Shown: in pieces, positions 9,348-10,194 of the stretch | How positions within the stretch are numbered: the first letter of the stretch is position 1 | Layout: the number at the start of each line of letters is the position of its first letter | Source of the DNA: Hydnum rufescens UP504 | Taxonomy: Eukaryota; Basidiomycota; Agaricomycetes; Cantharellales; Hydnaceae | Reading direction: 5' to 3' | Length of the DNA: 10,194 nucleotides | Assembly: GCA_014904985.1 (NCBI GenBank) | Contig: MU129415.1 | Location: 1 to 10,194, forward strand | Made by a program: the position numbers and the translations under genes | Notes under the pieces: generated by a model | Told to the model about the DNA's origin: nothing | The model's database searches: none | The model's input: the letters and a program-made list of their open reading frames with translations, nothing else

Positions 9348-9402
9348 CTATAGGTAACTCATGAGACAAAGATGATAAATTAGAACCTGAAAAAATCCGT
9401 AC
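9348..9402 (-). other. Inferred intron 3 (55 nt)
   Basis: The donor is GTACGG, a ctaat branch-like site lies inside, and the acceptor is cctatag. It is phase 0, joining ...NDEELPK to SGKSGPPGGKQAK. Because 55 is not a multiple of three, splicing changes frame; the new frame runs straight into the long 8157-9119 open frame, which supports the call strongly. Confidence 0.82.
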
Positions 9403-9516
9403 CTTGGGCAACTCCTCATCATTTGAGCTGGTGTGCCCATTGGAAGACTTCGAAATAGCCAAGCGTTCAGCAGTGGGGTGTCTTAGCAACTTCGGTTTTT
9501 TGGGAGCATTCTCAAT

Positions 9517-9570
9517 CTGCGATGGACAGTATAAGTCCGATGTTGTAGGCATAGAATAGAAAAGACATAC
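9517..9570 (-). other. Inferred intron 2 (54 nt)
   Basis: The donor is GTATGT and the acceptor is catcgcag. It is phase 0, joining ...YEALNV to IENAPKKPK. Without splicing the frame remains open but reads as an odd hydrophobic insert, so the call rests on consensus sites and size. Confidence 0.75.
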
Positions 9571-9669
9571 CACGTTCAGTGCCTCATATGTCTCATTCTG
9601 AGATGCACCCATGACAGCAAAGTGTTTGATAGTACGACGAGGTGGTGGCTCCACTTCTTTATGAGTTCT

Positions 9670-9724
9670 CTAATGCAGAGCATGAGAACTGGACTGTAGA
9701 AGACCAAAGTCTGAAAGCACTTAC
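9670..9724 (-). other. Inferred intron 1 (55 nt)
   Basis: The donor is a consensus GTAAGT and the acceptor is gcattag. Removal joins an upstream open frame (ending ALKT) to RTHKEVEPPPRRT in phase 0 and skips an in-frame TAG at the acceptor. A 31-nt alternative ending in ctacag is too short to favour. Confidence 0.55.
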
Positions 9725-10008
9725 AGTCTTCAGAGCTCTATCTGCATCTGAGGAAATGGCAGGAGTCTCTAAGAGTAGAGCCCCCTTACTTCTTAGAGTT
9801 CAATATAGGACGGACAAACTAGATATTGACATAGTACACATAGTAAAAAGATATCTAGAGTCAAGGAATCATTCATCCTCACTGTCAGTGCCATTAGCCC
9901 TGACTACCTTCATCACCTGAGAGTCCCTGCTGATGGGTATAGTCAGCAGCAGCCAGCCCTGGCTGTAAGATTATATGCTAAAAACCCATGAAGCTCCTGT
10001 AATAATTC

Positions 10009-10040
10009 ATGCTATCCCATGAAGCTTCATGGGATAGCAT
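10009..10040. repeat. Perfect 32-bp palindrome (fold-back)
   Basis: The two 16-bp halves, atgctatcccatgaag and cttcatgggatagcat, are exact reverse complements with no spacer. AT-rich flanks (aataat before, attat after) extend the pairing imperfectly. The word cccatgaagct also occurs 31 bp upstream at 9985-9995. The arrangement resembles the tip of a miniature fold-back element, but no target duplication is visible. Confidence 0.9.
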
Positions 10041-10061
10041 ATTATACTAATATTCATTCTG

Positions 10062-10101
10062 ATATTATTATTGTATTATTATTATTATTATTATTATTTA
10101 T
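10062..10101. repeat. (ATT)n microsatellite
   Basis: An interrupted run of att units, pure from about 10074 to 10098, followed by AT-rich sequence. It directly follows the 32-bp palindrome. Confidence 0.9.
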
Positions 10102-10194
10102 TTCCATATTATATATTATATACATGCATCCAGTGGGCAAATGCCCACCCTCAGTAACACAGAAAGAGCAGGCAGGGCTGTCCTTCTGTCGACT

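Larger units (their letters stand above)
6704..9913 (-). pseudogene. Uncharacterised long spliced gene with TGA stops and frameshifts
   Basis: I do not recognise the family. Five exons are inferred on the minus strand: up to 9725 (start uncertain), 9669-9571, 9516-9403, 9347-8203 and 8156-6704. Together they give about 1000 codons ending at TAA 6706-6704. Candidate starts are ATG 9913-9911 or 9832-9830. TGA interrupts the frame at 9869, 9800, 8245, 7699 and 7570 (lowest base), each fitting an ancestral CGA. Frameshifts fall near 8429, 8204 and 7294; each is repaired by one extra base in a homopolymer. The N-terminal third is basic and proline-rich. An alpha-helical block follows, then an acidic Ser/Asp stretch (SDSDDGGSSDIDDN). 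Exon 5 includes SYTWFPSIVPWVRFLSLL and KGNDCPIKVEAWGAHEKDG, a lone CxxC (RCIACATW), a basic stretch and a long Ser/Asn-rich tail. The longest open piece is 8157-9119. CpG is common, so decay is younger or milder than in the middle pseudogene. A regulator-like protein is possible but unproven. Confidence 0.72.
9914..10194. other. No gene recognised; AT-rich repeat-like end
   Basis: A minus-strand frame stays open upstream of the putative start to about 9973, so an extra upstream exon is possible. Otherwise the stretch holds the palindrome and microsatellite listed separately, and a 7-bp-stem hairpin (gtgggca / tgcccac) at 10133-10148. Confidence 0.45.

Noticed and set aside
3465..9913. Ascomycete-type RIP
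   Set aside because: RIP mainly hits CpA and should create many TAA and TAG codons from CAA and CAG; none interrupts either of the two long frames.
9642..9920. 92-codon plus-strand ORF
   Set aside because: It is antisense to exons 1 and 2 and intron 1 of the right-hand pseudogene and has no recognisable feature.
1..10194. tRNA genes, CRISPR arrays, reverse transcriptase or transposase motifs
   Set aside because: No B-box-like tRNA motif with a cloverleaf, no spaced short repeats of CRISPR type, and no YxDD or DDE-type pattern could be supported in any frame I read.

Overview
The window looks like a gene-poor, transposon-rich stretch of a filamentous fungal genome, most likely a basidiomycete (Agaricomycetes). 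Introns of 54-55 and 46 nt with GT-AG ends and CTAAT-like branch sites point to a fungus. The decay pattern points to a basidiomycete: stop codons inside the two long minus-strand reading frames are all TGA and fit CGA-to-TGA change, as expected from mutation of methylated CpG. Ascomycete RIP prefers CpA and would also give TAA and TAG. No bacterial, viral or organellar feature was seen. The species was not identified.

Layout. Bases 1-650 are a 76-bp minisatellite of about nine units, homogeneous at the left edge and decayed to the right. Bases 651-2878 have no convincing gene and almost no CpG (two in the first 2878 bases). An inverted pair of related segments (about 1892-2070 on plus, 2945-3118 on minus) carries an ATG after a pyrimidine-rich leader; one arm keeps CpGs that are TG or CA in the other. 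Bases 3465-5845 (minus) hold a long uncharacterised gene of about 790 codons, broken by twelve TGA codons and one frameshift. Bases 5846-6058 look like a promoter between divergent units, with a perfect 22-bp direct repeat and a plus-strand TATA box; only weak short ORFs follow on the plus strand. Bases 6704 to about 9913 (minus) hold a second uncharacterised gene of about 1000 codons with four inferred introns, broken by five TGA codons and three frameshifts. The right end has a perfect 32-bp palindrome, an ATT microsatellite and a short hairpin.

The two long fossils lie on the same strand, about 860 bp apart, and decay in the same way. Their functions are not recognised and there is no evidence that they work together. 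The clearest message of the window is a mutation record: CpG is nearly gone on the left, partly eroded in the middle gene and largely kept in the right gene, which suggests neighbouring blocks with different methylation histories or ages.
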